Source: Sialis fuliginosa
Taxonomy: Eukaryota > Arthropoda > Insecta > Megaloptera > Sialidae
Assembly: GCA_961205875.1 (NCBI GenBank)
Contig: OY540810.1
Location: forward strand, 37,944,001 to 38,008,000
DNA: 64,000 nt
Direction: 5' to 3'
This document shows positions 45,417 through 56,326 of this stretch, in pieces. Numbering within the stretch: position 1 is the first letter of the stretch; the number at the start of each line of letters is the position of its first letter. The notes under the pieces were generated by a model that saw nothing but the letters and a program-made list of their open reading frames with translations, was not told where the DNA came from and ran no database searches. The position numbers were made by a program, and so were the translations under genes.

Positions 45417-46104
45417 CACGAATGCAAAAATGCAAAATACTTTTAAATCTAAACATTACGTGCGTTGTAGCGCTGTTTGTAGCAGCACGCGCGGCCGCAA
45501 AACCACGTTTTTCGATGTATATTCGTTAATAACTTTTGAACCGTTAAAGTCTCCATCCTGAAATTTCATACAGATGTTCATCATTAGATTATCTATCGAT
45601 TGATATAACTTAAGCCAAGTTCAAAAGATACATATTTTCCGATAAATCGCTTTAACTTTGAAGTCGATTTTCTCGGTGAAAAATGCATTTTCCGGGAAAA
45701 ATGAGGACACCATTAGAAAGAGCAGACAAAAATCTATCCAATTGCGTATGCAGATTTTTTTTGTAGCCCCGTGGGCGCTGGACACAGCGAGATAGAAAAG
45801 TAGCGATACATTAAAAAAGGCCAGCGCGAGCGCTCTGTCTGATCGACCGTGGAATCCGTCATATACATATTGTATGTTTCTGATTAACATAATTTATGTT
45901 ATTTGTTGTAATATAAAACTCATATTTTAGTTGAACCAATGTGAGCTTGATATTTATGTTTTTAAACTAATCAGTTTTCTTGCATGTTATTTTCATTGAA
46001 CAATCGTTTGATATATACGACATATAAAAATGAAAGCTGCTCACAAATTGGTCAATTGAGAAACGCAGTATAGCCCACAATTTATTCGTTTTTATGAACA
46101 TTTA

Positions 46105-46660
46105 TAAGGTACTGGCACCAGTCTTGGATATGACCCCAGTATTTTTAAATTAAATGTACTGAATTAGAAATATTTGTGGATATTTGATTACTACCATTTT
46201 TGAATATTAATCTATATATATATACATTTAACTGTCTTACATCGTGATTTGATTACAATCGGCCAATATGTGTCAAAATGGTGGACATTTCAACTAATTA
46301 TTAGTATAATTTATTTATTAATTATTATGTTATCATAGCAACTGTTTTACATTGTTTCAAATTTGACGATTCTTTCTTTTATATCTTTTGTGACGTAGTA
46401 CTTATCATTTTATAATCACTGCGTGCTCATTACTGATTTTACTTTATCCATTACTGGAGAAAAAACATAAACAAAATAAAAGACTATAATTTAAAAAAAA
46501 AAACTATATTTGCAGACTTTGGTAATTAAATTGATTAAATAAAGAGTTACTTGTTTTATTAGTAACATGAGTTCATGAGAATTACAAAAAAGAAGCCCGT
46601 CAATCACAAAAACAGTAAACCTTGATTTTATAGCGGCGATAACTGGTGCCAGTACTTTAT
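46105..46660 (+). mobile_element. D element, copy 4
   Basis: This is the copy with the clearest ends: TAAGGTACTGGCACCAGTC and ACTGGTGCCAGTACTTTA. The body is collinear with copies 1 and 2. TTTA/TATA-rich flanks hide any target duplication. Confidence 0.8.
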
Positions 46661-46712
46661 AGTAGATCACGCTATATCGCGCGTTTTTGTACCATGTCTG
46701 TTTTAACCCTTA

Positions 46713-47023
46713 TTTCCGGTATTATAAAGAAACTAGCAAATTTGCTAGCTAGCAAGCACTCTCAAATAAGGTATCAAACTTATATGACAGTTCTCTTTGA
46801 GTTTTTAACAGATATTTGCAAGCGCAATAATATGGTTTTTACCGTTTTACTCAAGGTTAGTAAATACACATTAGTAAATATACTTTACATATTTTTAATT
46901 TTACTTCCTATGCATGAAATTATATGTCAAAAACTCCAATAAAATTGTCATATAAGTTTGATACACCATTTGAAAGTGCTTGCTAGCTAGAAAATTTTGC
47001 TAGCTCCTTTATAATACCGGACA
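46713..47023 (+). mobile_element. E element, copy 3 (PIF/Harbinger-type MITE)
   Basis: This is a 311-bp element with ends TTTCCGGTATTATAAAG and CTTTATAATACCGGACA. TTA lies at 46710-46712 and 47024-47026. Inside, ATG at 46784 opens a 52-codon frame (MTVLFEFLTDICKRNN, ending QKLQ) to TAA at 46940. The same frame in copy 1 is interrupted. It is a different internal subfamily from copies 2 and 4. Confidence 0.82.
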
Positions 47024-47026
47024 TTA

Positions 47027-47467
47027 TTATAAAATATATAATTTTGTTAAAAATATTAAAGAAAACATAAATAAAGAAACGACGAAAAATTATAAGGCAG
47101 CAAATATTACAAAGCACTAAAAAAAACTACAAACTCAATTAAAACTTTTGATCTACTAGCTGTTATAATTACGAAATGTCACTCGAATGTGTATCCTTGT
47201 AATTACATCTTATTATAGGAATCAAAGCAAAGATTTGAGCAAAACAACAGATGTCTGGGTAATAAAACACAGCCATTTCGAATGATATATACATCATAAC
47301 ACACAATAAATCACTATTAAAACCTATAAAGCTTTATGCAAGCTCTGTCCGGTCGTTAATTAGGAACGTTCAAATTATGATGATTGTTTCACACGATCAC
47401 ACCCAGATAACAATCACTTAATTGTGAAGAGTCGTTGAGAAACAACTGCAAAAAAAAACACGTTCAA
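47027..47467. other. Gene-free stretch
   Basis: Shares the ATAAATCACTATTAAA block with 44.3 kb. Otherwise unassigned. Confidence 0.4.
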
Positions 47468-48243
47468 CCCGGGAAAAAATTTCAGATCTAAAGTGATCAA
47501 ATCAGATCTGCATTTTTACAGATCTGTTTTGATCTCCATTTTGGAACATATCAACGCAGATCAACACAGATCAACACAGGTCTGCGTAGATCTGTGTTGA
47601 TCTGCGTAGATCAACACAGATCAAAACAAATCTGCGTAGATCGGGGATTTGATTATGTTTTTGTACATACACAGCTTGACTTCCCGTAGTAACTGGGTTC
47701 GAAGAGCAATCCTGGAGAAGAGAACCACCATATATGTATTGTATTACCTTATTACTAACTGATCCGACTTGGCTTATATACGAATGAAAGTGAAAATACT
47801 GTGTTGGCGAGAGCTATGTTGCGATATTTATATATTATACATACATAATAATATGTACCTACTTATTCATAAATAAACTTTTGTCTACCTTAAATAACAA
47901 ATACACATATACTATATAGAAACCTTGTTTATAATTTAATCAATTAAAAAAAAATTGTACAGAAACGTACTGAATGATATTTGAGGCCCGTGTATTAAAT
48001 TAATAAATAAATTCACAACTCACCCCCTGTCACAGATGAAGGGTTGTAATTGGTCTCATTCGATCCAGCGGGAAAAATACTTCGGGATACCAGGAGTATG
48101 GGGGGCAAAACAACCCTCTATCTAGCACAGGAGTCGAGATATTTACGATTTTCTATAATGAATACCATAAGTAGCGAAACAGAGAAAAATTCAATATATT
48201 TACATCAACCGAGATCACTTCAGATCTGAAATTTTTTCCCGGG
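47468..48243 (+). mobile_element. CCCGGG/GATC TIR element
   Basis: This is a 776-bp element. CCCGGGAAAAAATTTCAGAT at the left and ATCTGAAATTTTTTCCCGGG at the right are inverted, continuing with CACTT/AAGTG and GATC. Next to the left end (47543-47645) is a strict 10-bp series, GATCAACACA and GATCTGCGTA. A Helitron-like block (GGGTTGTAATTGGTCTCATT, GAGATATTTACGATTTTC) sits near the right end at 48000-48165. Same family as 32958-33573. No coding, no clear target duplication. Confidence 0.75.
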
Positions 48244-48490
48244 AAGCCAATCAAATCGTAACAGAAATTGATGGTTTTTTATAGTATTTTGTCTAAATTG
48301 ACTGTCAATATCTTTTGACAATATAGATATCTTTCAAGTTGGTAATTGAATTTATTGAATAGAACAGGCACATATCGATTAAAATAATATTTTACTGAAA
48401 TGTGAGAAAAAATATTATTAACTTTAAAAATATAATGTTTAAAAACTGAATTAAAATGCATGCACTAGAAATGAAAAAAAATTTCCTTTG

Positions 48491-49023
48491 TTAGGGTTCC
48501 GTAGAAAACTAAGAACCCTTATGGTATCGGTCTATCTGTCTGTCTGTATGTCACAGCCCTCCATTCTCTCATTTATACGTAGATTTATGACCCAAAACAG
48601 AAATTATGAGATTTTTTAAAATAAAAGTGTACACAAAAGTTTTTTTTCCACATTGAGTGGAATGTCTAGATAGGTTTCCAAAAATGCAACAAAAAATGCT
48701 TCAGGACCATTTGATTTTAACCCCTCAGTCATGATATATTTACTTTCAAAGTAATTATAACGATAATTTATAAACTATAGATGCAAAAATTCTGACAAAA
48801 TTCCAGAATGTAACTTTCAATAAAAAATTATAATAAAAACTGTAGACAATTTTTGGACTCCCCTCCCATAGACTGAAAATGCACTCTTTTTTTATAAATC
48901 GTAGAACGAACACGTACGTCAACATGAAATAGCTCTTGATATATATTATTAAGTAGAAAATGTTAGTGAGAATGACTACTGAACCCTATCAAGTGCGTGC
49001 CCAAAACGCAATCAGCCGTTTTA
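48491..49023 (+). repeat. GGTTCCGTA insect repeat, near full length
   Basis: It starts TTAGGGTTCCGTAGAAAAC, then CCCTTATGG, CTGTCTGTCTGTATGTCACA, and ends GAACCCTATCAAGTGCGTGC followed by CAATCAGCCGTTTT. This order of blocks is that of a very common non-coding repeat of Lepidoptera and other insects. The 3' tail alone occurs at 6317-6354. Confidence 0.65.
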
Positions 49024-49387
49024 TTTTTTTAAATAAATACTGAATACAATAAATAAAATTTATTTAAATTTCTAACTTGCATAAATTATACCCTAGAAAA
49101 AACATGTCCGTGTAAAACGACACTCGTTTGGTTTAATGTCGGTACCTAAATCAACCATTTTGTAAAAATAAACAATCAATTAATTTAACGAGCACGAAAA
49201 AGAAATCATTGTCATTTGATTTGTTTATGTACGAACTGAGAACATATTTTCTTTTTTCTTTCGTTTTCTTTCTTTCACAATTGTGAAACTGCTACGAATG
49301 CATGAGTAGTTGAGATATTGATTTGAATAGGTGCTAGTTTTGTTTATGTTCAATTATAGTATACATAGTTTTCATATTTTTGTAATT

Positions 49388-49420
49388 CATTTGTGAATTA
49401 CATTTTGTAATTCACAAATG
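49388..49420. repeat. Perfect 15-bp inverted repeat, 3-bp loop
   Basis: CATTTGTGAATTACA and TGTAATTCACAAATG are exact complements around TTT. It lies in otherwise unassigned AT-rich DNA. Confidence 0.8.
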
Positions 49421-49637
49421 TTAATTTTATTAATTATGAAAAGTACATTTTCATAGTTTGAAAATCGTTATACAAATGAGTTCTAGTCTGCATATGCAAT
49501 GGTTATATTTTTTAAATGTTCAGGAACGTTATCAGAAATTCTTAAAATAATTACAATAATTTTTTACAATTATTTATTACTTTTAAAGGTCTCATGTTCT
49601 AAACTACATTATTTTGTTGTTTTATTCATAAGTATAT

Positions 49638-49706
49638 TGCTTCCTCGCCATATCGTAGATACGAGAAGCTTTGTGATCGTTTTAAAATAAGAGAAAAAAA
49701 AAGTTT
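49638..49706 (+). mobile_element. R1 repeat, copy e (left end only)
   Basis: TGCTTCCTCGCCATATCGTA plus GATACGAGAAGCTTTGTGAT gives the R1 hairpin. Similarity stops after about 70 bp. The preserved left end and loss of the rest resemble the 5'-truncation pattern of retroposons if R1 is read on the reverse strand. Confidence 0.65.
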
Positions 49707-51068
49707 TTACAGATATTTTGAGAGAAAAAATTCTATAGAAAAACAGCAGAATTCTTGTTTTCATTTTAACATTAATCAATGTGAAACAACCACTAATCTA
49801 ATTTTTCGAAAACTTTGCTGTCATTTAGGTATTCTTTGATCTACTAGCACAGTAATACATATTGTAGGAATGTTGTAACAGATTCTATTCGTCTTATGTG
49901 TATATAAAAATACGTTAGTATAGGTATTTATTTGTAAACTAGTCAAAATATATATATATATATATATATTTTTATAAAATGCTAGAATATTCAATAAACT
50001 ACAGTGTTTATATCAAAAAATATCAAATTTCTTATATTTAACATCAATATTGAAAAAACTAAAGTGAAAGGAGCGGTGAGTTTTAAAACAATATTAACAA
50101 ACAATTACTGATATTTTTCCGAGCTGTGACAGGTAGTTCCCGCGCATGCTAACAGTCCATTGGCTTCAACAAACATAAATTAGCGAGAATGGTGCCCACT
50201 CCGGAGTCACAAATAACCTGTCAGAACTTGCAGAGAAAGCATTAATATCAATTTGAATTTTTCATTTACGCTTTACATGTCCAGATGTAGGAAATAAAAT
50301 GTAGTACCTATGCTGTATACCAACGGCAATTAACGTGTTTGCTTTATAGTCCAAGCAATCTAGAGGGCAGGATAAAACTTTGAGGATAGTTGGGGCCCAT
50401 TAAAAGAAGCGTAAATCCAAGTTTTAGACTTCATCCTTCGGGAGGTTTTTCCGCCATCTTGGATTTAGGGGTGCATTCGTTTTTCGCGATTGACGGCTTA
50501 ACAACGCACTTTGTTAAAAAGTATCATCAGCTATTTATTGTAGATAATAAAATTCCCTATCGAATCATATGTACTGAACAACTAATTAATTAATTATTTA
50601 AATAATTACGAGTGAGGGTTGAAATAAAGTTTTTCAACTTTTTCAATATTTTTTATACCTACGTACCTACATAATAATTTCTATATTCTAATTAAAATAT
50701 GCAATGTTAATAAAAATGCATTTTTCACCTATACATATTATTATAACTACTTGAATAATATCACAGTGCAAAACGTCATACGACACGTTTTTATTAAATT
50801 AACATTTTCATGCATATGATAGAACACATGCGATGTATTATATAGATGCAAATATAACCTAAATTCCCAGCTAACAAACTCTCTGCAAAAACGATTTAAT
50901 TGAATCGGCTGTAGTGGTATATTTACAGAAGTAATATATTCATTCATTTACATACATCCTTTTAAATAGTCCTTCTCCCTTCTGCCTTTATTAACGTCAA
51001 CCATGTCGAAATATAAGAATCTGCCGACGTAATTTACGTATTTTAGAACAGTAATGATCAAAAAGTGT
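49707..51068. other. Gene-free stretch with a TA microsatellite
   Basis: A (TA)n tract of about 24 bp lies at 49948-49972. GGTAGTTCCCGCGCATGCTA near 50131 may be a remnant of the MULE-like TIR. The frame at 50390-50593 has no recognised domain. Confidence 0.4.
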
Positions 51069-51236
51069 TGCTTCCGCAATATCGAAGATACGAGAAGCTT
51101 TGTGATCGTTTTAGATTCAGACAAAAAAAATTTTAAATTGATCTTTCCGTTTCACATCAAGACAAATACTTTTCGTTCCGTGTCTGTCTGTCTGTCCGTG
51201 TGTCTGTTTCCTGAATCCTTGTCACACGCAACAACT
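51069..51236 (+). mobile_element. R1 repeat, copy f (left 165 bp)
   Basis: It starts TGCTTCCGCAATATCGAAG and runs through CCGTTTCACATCAAGAC and TCTGTCTGTCTGTCCGTG to CCTTGTCACACGCA, where R1 similarity ends. Confidence 0.7.
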
Positions 51237-51995
51237 AAAACTTTTAGTTAAGCTATAATACATAATTATAAACAATATATCTAGTAAAAGATGTACACAT
51301 TTGTCGAAAAATAAATTTTTCAGGGGGAGCGCTAAGGATCTAAAGCTAGGTAAAAAAACGTAATGTATTGTAATTTTTGAATTGTTAAATTTAATTATGT
51401 ATACTGACAAATTCGAGGAGGGGGGACACTCCCTCTCCCTTGGTTCGCCACTGTAAACAGTAAGTAACAATTTAAAGAAAAATAAACTCATACCAATAAA
51501 ACCCAAAATCATTAAAATATCGCTATGGCATAAGCATCGCTAAGGGGGGCGTGAGAGCGGTATGCTCCGGATGTCATTCCCCCACACTAGTGACGCCACT
51601 GCACTATGGCTCAATAATAATAAAGTGTATTTGTCACTGTCAATGTTTCAAAATATGTAAGTTAGTAAAGATCAACTGGGCTACGAAAAATGTAATAAAA
51701 ACCTAATGTTACCACCTCTTTCTATGCGCTGGTCTAGATAATATCTATTTATAAAACGTTTTTCTTGTGTCGTATTTTTTAACCAGGCATTGGTGGTTTT
51801 TTATGACGGTTTATTTCTGGATATTAAAATAAGGTAGTTGGTAGTAAGAGTATATTTTTTATGGAAATGTTACAATATTTAAATAGGTAACATAGTGAGT
51901 ATAGTATTTTAATCGCATTTGCAGTTTATATGATACTAAAAATATAATAAGAACCCATTTTAGAGCTTTTGAATTTTAATTACTTACGACAACTA
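51237..51995. other. Gene-free stretch with two hAT-like right ends
   Basis: TTGGTTCGCCACTG (ending about 51452) and AGTGACGCCACTG (ending about 51601) are hAT-type right termini preceded by G/C-rich text. Neither has a matching left end nearby. Confidence 0.4.
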
Positions 51996-52643
51996 TACAG
52001 GATGTCCCGTAAACATACTGGTAAACTTTAAGCAGTTGTCAAGGATATTAAAACAATTGCTTTTTGTCAATAAACCCATGCCCACAAACAGGGCTGTAAC
52101 TACAGGCTCGGGGGCTCCGGGGAAAGAAGAGACCGAGGGTCCCCCTTAAATATGAAAAATTAAAGACCTTTTTTTAATCTTACTAATGATCCTAACTAAT
52201 GTAATTTTTTTTTTGTTATAACATTTATTAATTTCATTAAAAAAATGCCCGACGAAAAAACTAAAAAATTGTCACCAAATGTTCTAAAAAAATTTCCTTG
52301 TATTCATTGACTAATTCGAAGCATTTGTTGGTTCTTTAGGAGATAAAAATAAAATAAACCTGAACATAAAATTATGTATTAAACATAAAATGTTTCGATG
52401 CCCTCTGGATCAGAAATTATTGATTTTCGTGGGTAGCACCTTTTACAACTTCTGATCAGCACACTCTGAACTATCAATTCCACAAAAAAATTTCAACTAA
52501 AAGGCTAAATTCATTGCTTTTTTGTGAGGTCCTTTCTTTTCCTCTACTGCAAAAACGATTCGTTTGCAGACATGGGTTTATTTTAAAAAATCGTCCTCGA
52601 CAACTCCTGAAAGTTTGTCGGTATATTAACGGGACACCCTGTA
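51996..52643 (+). mobile_element. Inverted-repeat element with TACAGGRTGTCCCGT ends
   Basis: The left TACAGGATGTCCCGTAAACA pairs with the right TTAACGGGACACCCTGTA, and pairing continues for about 100 bp (CAGTTGTCAAGGA with TCCTCGACAACTCCTG, CAATAAACCCATG with CATGGGTTTATT). Just inside the left arm CAGGGCTGTAACTACAGG looks like a hAT left end of a nested or captured element. No transposase found. Confidence 0.65.
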
Positions 52644-53224
52644 GAACATTTACATTTTAATTATTTCAACTAAAATTCTTACTAAAATTCGTAAGTTCAA
52701 TTGGCTATTGCTTTATCAAGATTGTAATTAGGTAAAATGTTAACATGTTTTGAGTTGTGTGGTAGACCAAAATATCGAAATTGTTAAGATCAAAAGAACT
52801 AAATTCACATTTATTGCGTTGTTTCAATCTGAAAATACCATTAAAAAGCTTTGAATCGCCTGAAGAGATCGTAATTACCACCCCACCCCTAACTATAGTT
52901 TGCGTAAATACAGAAACTGACAATCAAATAAAAATTTATCAAATTTTGTTATTGGTTTTCGATGTTTGCTGCAATTACGCCATTGATTGAATTTTAATTT
53001 CCTGGGAAAGGGACGCTTTATTGCATGGGCAGTATAAATACTAACACACACACATACACGCATCAGTTTTTGCAATTGGAAAGCGTCCAGAAGATATACA
53101 ACTGTTACTGAATGTTCGGAAACAAACATGCATATATTGCATGTTTTACGAAAGGTGTCCATTAATGTCCAATGATTCAAATATGAGGGGGATATCCACT
53201 AATAACCTTCAAAATTTTTAATTT
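52644..53224. other. Gene-free stretch
   Basis: CACACACACATACACG near 53044 is a short CA repeat. Opposite-strand overlapping frames at 52705-53180 have no domain. Confidence 0.4.
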
Positions 53225-53657
53225 TGCTTCCTCGCAATATCGAAGATACGAGAAGCTTTGTGATTATTTTAAAATGAGATCAAAAAATCGTTCTCCGATT
53301 TCAAAATTTTAAATATTAGCTTCAAAATTTTCAATTTTGCTTCCTCGCAATATCGAAGATACGAGAAGCTTTGTGATTGTTTTAGAATGAGATCAAAAAA
53401 TCGTTCTCCGATTTCAAAATTTTAAATATTACCTTCAAAATTTTCAATTTTGCTTCCTCGTAATATCGAAGATACGAGAAGCTTTGTGATTGTTTTAAAA
53501 TTAGATCAAAAAATCGTTCTCCGATTTCAAAATTTTAAATATAACCTTCAAAATTTTCAATTTTGCTTCCTTGTAATATCGAAGATACGAGAAGCTTTGT
53601 GATTGTTTTAGAATGAGACCAAAAAATTGTTCTCCGATTTCAAAAATTTAAATATAA
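53225..53657 (+). repeat. Tandem array, 4 x 113 bp, made from the R1 left end
   Basis: Units start at 53225, 53338, 53451 and 53564, exactly 113 bp apart. Each has the R1 hairpin (TGCTTCCTCGCAATATCGAA, ATACGAGAAGC), GTGATTGTTTTAGAATGAG, CGTTCTCCGATTTCAAAATT, and a joining block TTCAAAATTTTCAATTT. Units 3 and 4 carry hairpin changes (CTCGTAAT, CTTGTAAT). This is a small satellite derived from a transposon terminus. Confidence 0.92.
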
Positions 53658-53772
53658 CGCACTTTGATCGAATCTGACAAAGACAAACAAACGATAGTGT
53701 ACGCCGCTGAGAGGGTGAGAGCTTTATATATTTTTTAAGACAATTTTATCTCCTTCAATCGGCCCCCTCAAG

Positions 53773-54396
53773 CAGTGGTGTCGGAATAATTTTTTTTGGG
53801 GAGGCAGTACGACCCTCAAAAATTAAACTGTCCTAATTTTACTTGGCGTATTATTTGTTAAAAAATAAATATAAATACAGTGGAACCTCGTTAGTACGTT
53901 TTTAAAGGGACTGGAGAAAAACACGTACTAACGAGAAAAACGTACTAACGAAATATTTAAACATGGGATCTTATGGAAGAATGTCAGAACCTAAAAAAAT
54001 TAAAAAACGTACTACCGAGGTTTCACTGTACTCATTTTTTACTTTTATTTATCTCTGACTAGACTCGTGGTTACAATTTATAATTTTTTTGTTAGCTTTA
54101 ACATCAATTTACAAAAATTAAAAAATTTTAAAGAGTTAAAAAAATTACATAAAACAGATTTTTATAATTTCTCTTTCTTTTGAAACTGCTCTGTTTTCGA
54201 GTTAAATACGCGGTCCATGCTCTATGTCTATGGTCAGAGTTACCAACGATGTTATAATAAAAATTGCACGTCGTTTCAAACCCGCCCTAAAAACCCAAAA
54301 TCAAAATTTTGAGAGGGCAAAAATTAGTCATTGCCCCCCCCCCCCCCCCACTGAACATTTTGAGAGGCAACTTTCCCCTCGGCATCAGCGCCACTG
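53773..54396 (+). mobile_element. hAT MITE with TSD, hosting a pogo-like MITE
   Basis: This is a 624-bp element. CAGTGGTGTCGG at the left and CATCAGCGCCACTG at the right are the ends. The flanks CCCTCAAG and CCCCCAAG form an 8-bp duplication with one mismatch. It has a 16-C run at 54334-54349. A complete 151-bp pogo-like MITE is inserted at 53878-54028. The open frame at 54224-54418 is translated MITE. Confidence 0.82.
53878..54028 (+). mobile_element. Pogo-like MITE, 151 bp
   Basis: CAGTGGAACCTCGTTAGTAC at the left and GTACTACCGAGGTTTCACTG at the right are inverted. TA lies at 53876-53877 and 54029-54030. The CAGTGGAACCTCG end is typical of pogo/Tigger-type elements. GTACTAACGA is repeated inside the left half. 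Confidence 0.88.
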
Positions 54397-54767
54397 CCCC
54401 CAAGTTTACCTGAAATAAGCGTTTTTACCTCCGATCCTGAAGCATTTGACTTATTCACTGCCCAGGAAAAAATTTGTTTTTACAACGATATAATCTGTAC
54501 GCCATCTTCCGTTAACCGCACTGTAGAGACACACGTATGGACATATTACAATTCTGTAAAGGCTTGATATTAAATTATACTCTGCAACGTAAACAGCCGG
54601 TGATGTGTTTATTAACTTTATTTATTTTCCCAGAACGGCCACCGCAGGATGTGTTTCAAATACGTACATTGTACATGTCTGAAATATCTTTCTCTTCGTA
54701 TTTGTTTTTATTATACATACACGTTCCCTGCATTTGTTTTAATACGTATAAATAGTGACATTGTTTG
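54397..54767. other. Gene-free stretch
   Basis: A 72-codon frame at 54537-54755 has no recognisable domain or neighbours. Nothing else supported. Confidence 0.4.
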
Positions 54768-54771
54768 TTAA

Positions 54772-55548
54772 GGTATTAGGCCACTCTAGGATTTAAAAAA
54801 AATCGATTTTTTTGTTTTGTTTTAAATGGTCTCTTAGGACCTCAAAAATGAAATGATTATGGCCGGGAAATATCTCTAAGTACTTGTTTTTCAAAGTATA
54901 GAACAAGACCGCCAGATTTGTTTTTAATCGATAATTGTGCTAACTTTTTTTTTGTTTTGTGAGGTGCAAAAGAGACATGTACATACAGCAAGAGACCGAA
55001 AATATCTGGAAGAAGACCGCTGGCATCGTGGATAAAAGGTATTGCAAATTTTTTTATAACTTTCTAAAACTTTAAACGCGTTTATCTCAAAACTGCATTT
55101 TTCAAGTTGGCCGCACCCATAACTCGAACAATTTTCAACCAATTCACTTCAAATTTTAAATAGATCTTTAAAAATATATTATCTAAATAAGTACGTATGA
55201 TTTTTTTTATATGGCATAGTTCATTTGTTATTAATAATTTTCTAGCGATTTTTCGGTGAATTTTGCATTCGGCCAAAAATCAATATATCAAAAAATCCTA
55301 CGTACTTTTCTAGCTGTTGTTATGTACAATAAAAAAAAAATTGTGACTCATCATAATTCAAAATTTACAGGAGCTGCTGGTACGACCGTGGACCCTATCA
55401 AAATAGAGAGGTCATCTGAGAAACGCTGCATAGCCGCCATTTTAAAATAAATTATTCTATAAAAATTATGTTTTACAGTCAATTATACGTACAATAAACC
55501 TTTGTAAACTCAATTTATTTTATATTTTTCCTAGAGTGACCTAACCCC
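54772..55548 (+). mobile_element. piggyBac-like TTAA element, non-autonomous
   Basis: This is a 777-bp element. GGTATTAGGCCACTCTAGG at the left and CCTAGAGTGACCTAACCCC at the right are inverted. TTAA lies at 54768-54771 and 55549-55552, the piggyBac target. Inside, a short frame (MYIQQETENIWKKTAGIVDK) is followed by GTATTG, and later TTTACAG precedes GAGCTGCTGG, so a degenerate exon pair is possible but unproven. No transposase core seen. Confidence 0.75.
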
Positions 55549-55784
55549 TTAAACGTTATTTATTTTATGCACAAAAAGATAAGTTTAAAAAAAAAACAGA
55601 CATAACTAAAAGTTACCCCGTGTCCTTCATGAGTTATAAAATTAAATGAATAATTTAATAGTTATTTGTGTATCTAGGGTGTAAAACAGCAGTTTTTCAC
55701 ACGAGTGGGAATGTTGGCGCCTCGACTAACAATAACACGAGTGCGAAAAACGTTTTTTACACCCGAGGTTCACACAATATTTTT

Positions 55785-56278
55785 TCTACAACCCTATTTA
55801 TTATATAACATTAACAATAATATAACATAATAATTAATTTATATACTTTGTACTTTACTATATAAATATTAAAATTCAACTCTAGTAGGATTTTGACAGT
55901 TCTATTTTCATTAAAATGCGTTTCTTAATTTGTTACTGTATAATATAAGATGGATAAGTAGTGATACTGAAAAAGAACATAAGTGTGCACCACCAGAGAT
56001 ATCAGAAGCTGTAAATTCTGTAATTTTTAATTTACTATCTGCAAAATCTAAATTGATATTTTATTAATTTTTTTTTTCATTACAATAATTAATATAGTGT
56101 TTAAATGTTAGTAATTTGTTTAATACTATAATACAATAGTATTTATAGAATTCAACACTTTTACGCACGCCGCGGTGCATAAAAGTTACTTTGTCTCACG
56201 GCGAGCGCAAAAGTATTACTTTACACTCTGAAATTTCAATGAAAAAGTCTACTTTTTTAAACGGTTGTAGAAAAATGT
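55785..56278 (+). repeat. Possible TIR element with TTTTTCTACAACC ends
   Basis: TTTTTCTACAACCCTATTTA at the left and AAACGGTTGTAGAAAAA at the right form a 13-bp inverted repeat. The interior contains a GC-richer block (GCACGCCGCGGTGCATAAAA). A target duplication is not seen. Alternative: chance pairing within a larger repeat that begins near AGGGTGTAAAACAGC at 55676. Confidence 0.35.
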
Positions 56279-56297
56279 TGTTTTGTTATTTAATATA

Positions 56298-56326
56298 TAA
56301 GGTTGTTGCAAAAGAATGCACGTTTT
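56298..56326 (-). mobile_element. mariner terminal inverted repeat
   Basis: TAAGGTTGTTGCAAAAGAAT followed by GCACGTTTT has the form of mariner ends (TTAGGTTGG.GCAAAAG type), preceded by TA. Together with the transposase relic at 57119-57494 it marks the 3' end of a mariner whose middle is replaced by R1 copy h. Confidence 0.7.

Larger units (their letters stand above)
44489..45870. repeat. 1.38-kb palindrome, arms about 555 bp
   Basis: 44489-45042 and 45315-45870 are reverse complements with very few differences (for example CTGGCTTAAG against CTTAAGCCAAG). The arms carry GC-rich landmarks: GACGGATTCCACGGTCGATC, GAGCGCTCGCGCTGGCC, GCGGCCGCGCGTGC. At the axis sits a hAT-like element (44943-45416). 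The reverse frame at 45621-45890 is a translation of an arm and matches nothing known. It may be a real inverted duplication or an assembly fold-back. Confidence 0.9.

Noticed and set aside
45621-45890. 89-codon reverse frame in the palindrome arm
   Set aside because: Its mirror copy exists in the other arm and it matches no known protein. Treated as repeat sequence.
53225-53657. Regular repeats resembling a CRISPR array
   Set aside because: Units are contiguous 113-bp tandem copies without unique spacers, in a eukaryotic context.
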